A DNA stretch of 23,615 nucleotides from Leptospira sp. (lineage in GTDB: Bacteria; Spirochaetota; Leptospiria; Leptospirales; Leptospiraceae): the NCBI GenBank assembly GCA_027531445.1, contig JAPZRK010000117.1:1-23615 (forward strand), in the 5' to 3' direction. Positions 22,644 to 23,615 of this stretch are shown in pieces (position 1 is the first letter of the stretch; each line of letters starts with the position of its first letter). A model generated the notes under the pieces. The model was given only the letters and a program-made list of their open reading frames with translations, did no database searches and had not been told where the DNA came from. Position numbers and translations under genes: made by a program.

Positions 22644-23615
22644 TTAAGTTGGGTCCACCCACATTTGGTTTTGTTTGATTAGTTCGATCAATTTTTCAGT
22701 CGCCTCTGACTCGGCCACACCTTTCATTACGATCTCCTTACCTTTGTAAAGGTGCACCTTGCCTATGCCCGCTCCCACATAACCGAAGTCAGCATCAGCC
22801 ATCTCACCCGGGCCATTGACAATGCAACCCATCACCGCAATCTTGACTCCTTTTAAATGTCCTGTAAAAGATTTGATTTTTGCAGTCGTTGATTGCAAAT
22901 CAAACATGGTTCGACCACAGGATGGGCAGGAAATGTATTCAGTTTTGGTGAGACGAAGCCTTGTTGCTTGTAGAATATCATAACTCAAATTGATCGTATA
23001 TGTCGGGTCTGGTTCCTTCAGGCGGATACGGACAGAGTCACCGATTCCATCTAATAACAGACCGCCGAAGTGGATAGAAGAACCATACATTGAGTCTTCT
23101 TCACCTTCAAAATTGGAGACAAGACAGATTGGATAGTCGGAATCTTTTAAAGCAAATGCTAGTTTCCTTGTCTCCAGCAATTGGGTTTCCGTTAAAGAAA
23201 ACGAAACGTTTTGAATTTTCCGTTTGCGTATCGCATTGAGTATGCGACTAACGTTCGGTATCTCTTCTTTTGATATAGAAAATTCGACGGAACGAGAGTC
23301 TTTCGCATAATTTGATATGAAATCAAAGAAATCGTTCCAAGCGATTCTCTCTTCATCTTTTGGATCCCAAAATAAAAAAGGATCTACAACCCATTTTTGA
23401 AAGGCAAAAAGTTCTTCCACCAAACTATCGTAAGTGAGTGTTAAATTTTTTGACAAAGCAAATGAGATCGGATTCGGAATGACTCCACCTCTTTTCATAC
23501 CCGATGCAGCGGTAACGGACAATTCGTCTTGAAAGGAAAAAAAGATGATTTCATTCTCTTTCGAACTTTGTTTGCCATTTTCATTTGCGGAAAGTATATC
23601 CGCAACGGTTTGGTT
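22644..23615 (-). CDS. ispG: 4-hydroxy-3-methylbut-2-enyl diphosphate synthase IspG, long form (N-terminal part outside window)
   Basis: IspG converts MEcPP to HMBPP in the MEP route to isoprenoids, using a [4Fe-4S] cluster and flavodoxin or ferredoxin. The frame is open from the right window edge to the stop at 22644, giving the last 323 residues. The C-terminal domain has SCPSCGRTMFDLQ (two cluster cysteines) and the third in MGCIVNGPGEMADADFGYVG. The roughly 200 residues before it (starting near VTAASGMKRGGV) are not the usual TIM-barrel part of the short bacterial enzyme; they fit the inserted middle domain of the long form known from plants, Chlamydia and Leptospira-like bacteria. A TTG at 23522 could be read as a start, but coding character continues upstream, so the gene is simply cut by the window edge. 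Confidence 0.95.
   Translation of the reverse strand, partial: NQTVADILSANENGKQSSKENEIIFFSFQDELSVTAASGMKRGGVIPNPISFALSKNLTLTYDSLVEELFAFQKWVVDPFLFWDPKDEERIAWNDFFDFISNYAKDSRSVEFSISKEEIPNVSRILNAIRKRKIQNVSFSLTETQLLETRKLAFALKDSDYPICLVSNFEGEEDSMYGSSIHFGGLLLDGIGDSVRIRLKEPDPTYTINLSYDILQATRLRLTKTEYISCPSCGRTMFDLQSTTAKIKSFTGHLKGVKIAVMGCIVNGPGEMADADFGYVGAGIGKVHLYKGKEIVMKGVAESEATEKLIELIKQNQMWVDPT

Noticed and set aside
22644..23522. Complete 292-residue ispG from a TTG start
   Set aside because: The frame stays open and protein-like to the window edge, and IspG needs a longer N-terminal part, so the gene is cut off and not short.
1..23615. Mobile elements, CRISPR arrays, tRNA or rRNA genes
   Set aside because: No transposase, integrase, regularly spaced repeats or cloverleaf-like sequences were recognised on either strand.

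Overview
The window looks like the chromosome of a spirochaete of the genus Leptospira, more likely the saprophytic branch. The reasons are the AT-rich composition, the mix of recognisable families (small-type PurL, MutL, long-form IspG, a GH57 branching enzyme beside a DUF4912 protein, a short HPF), relaxed spirochaete-type lipoboxes and many TPR and membrane proteins of unknown role. The genus assignment is inference from gene content, not from a marker gene. It is mostly ordinary, dense chromosome: no IS element, phage gene, CRISPR array, tRNA or rRNA was seen.

Left part (1-4026, minus strand): a tight operon reading flavin reductase -> purL -> a 7TMR-DISM signalling protein that runs off the left edge. 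The purL stop and the receptor start share one base. A PerR-like regulator with all metal ligands diverges from this operon, with a perfect 7-2-7 palindrome between them. It is followed on the plus strand by mutL, an ECF sigma factor and a single-pass membrane protein that is a candidate anti-sigma factor.

Middle part (7511-15035): a TPR-like gene and hpf (minus) stand divergent to a DUF4912/GH57 glucan branching enzyme pair (plus). The GH57 gene meets an exported, probably outer-membrane, protein head-on. Then come a small CxxC protein, an LpxH-like metallophosphoesterase, a small lipoprotein with a clear promoter and ribosome binding site, a four-helix membrane protein, a 56-residue ORF and a small SET-domain methyltransferase with a lysine-rich tail.

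Right part (15136-22627, plus strand): one long, almost gapless operon. It holds a 49-residue ORF, ribH, nusB, a large membrane-anchored TPR protein, a methyltransferase, a DEAD-box RNA helicase with a disordered His/Asn/Gln/Lys-rich tail, a cell-wall amidase and a membrane protein with a possible GerMN-like domain. Most junctions overlap. It meets the C-terminal part of long-form ispG (minus), which runs off the right edge.

No completely new defence or mobile system is evident. The most interesting leads are the receptor/cyclase coupled to purL, the sigma/anti-sigma pair without a zinc motif, the PerR palindrome, the two proteins with histone-H1-like lysine tails, and the amidase/GerMN-like pair.
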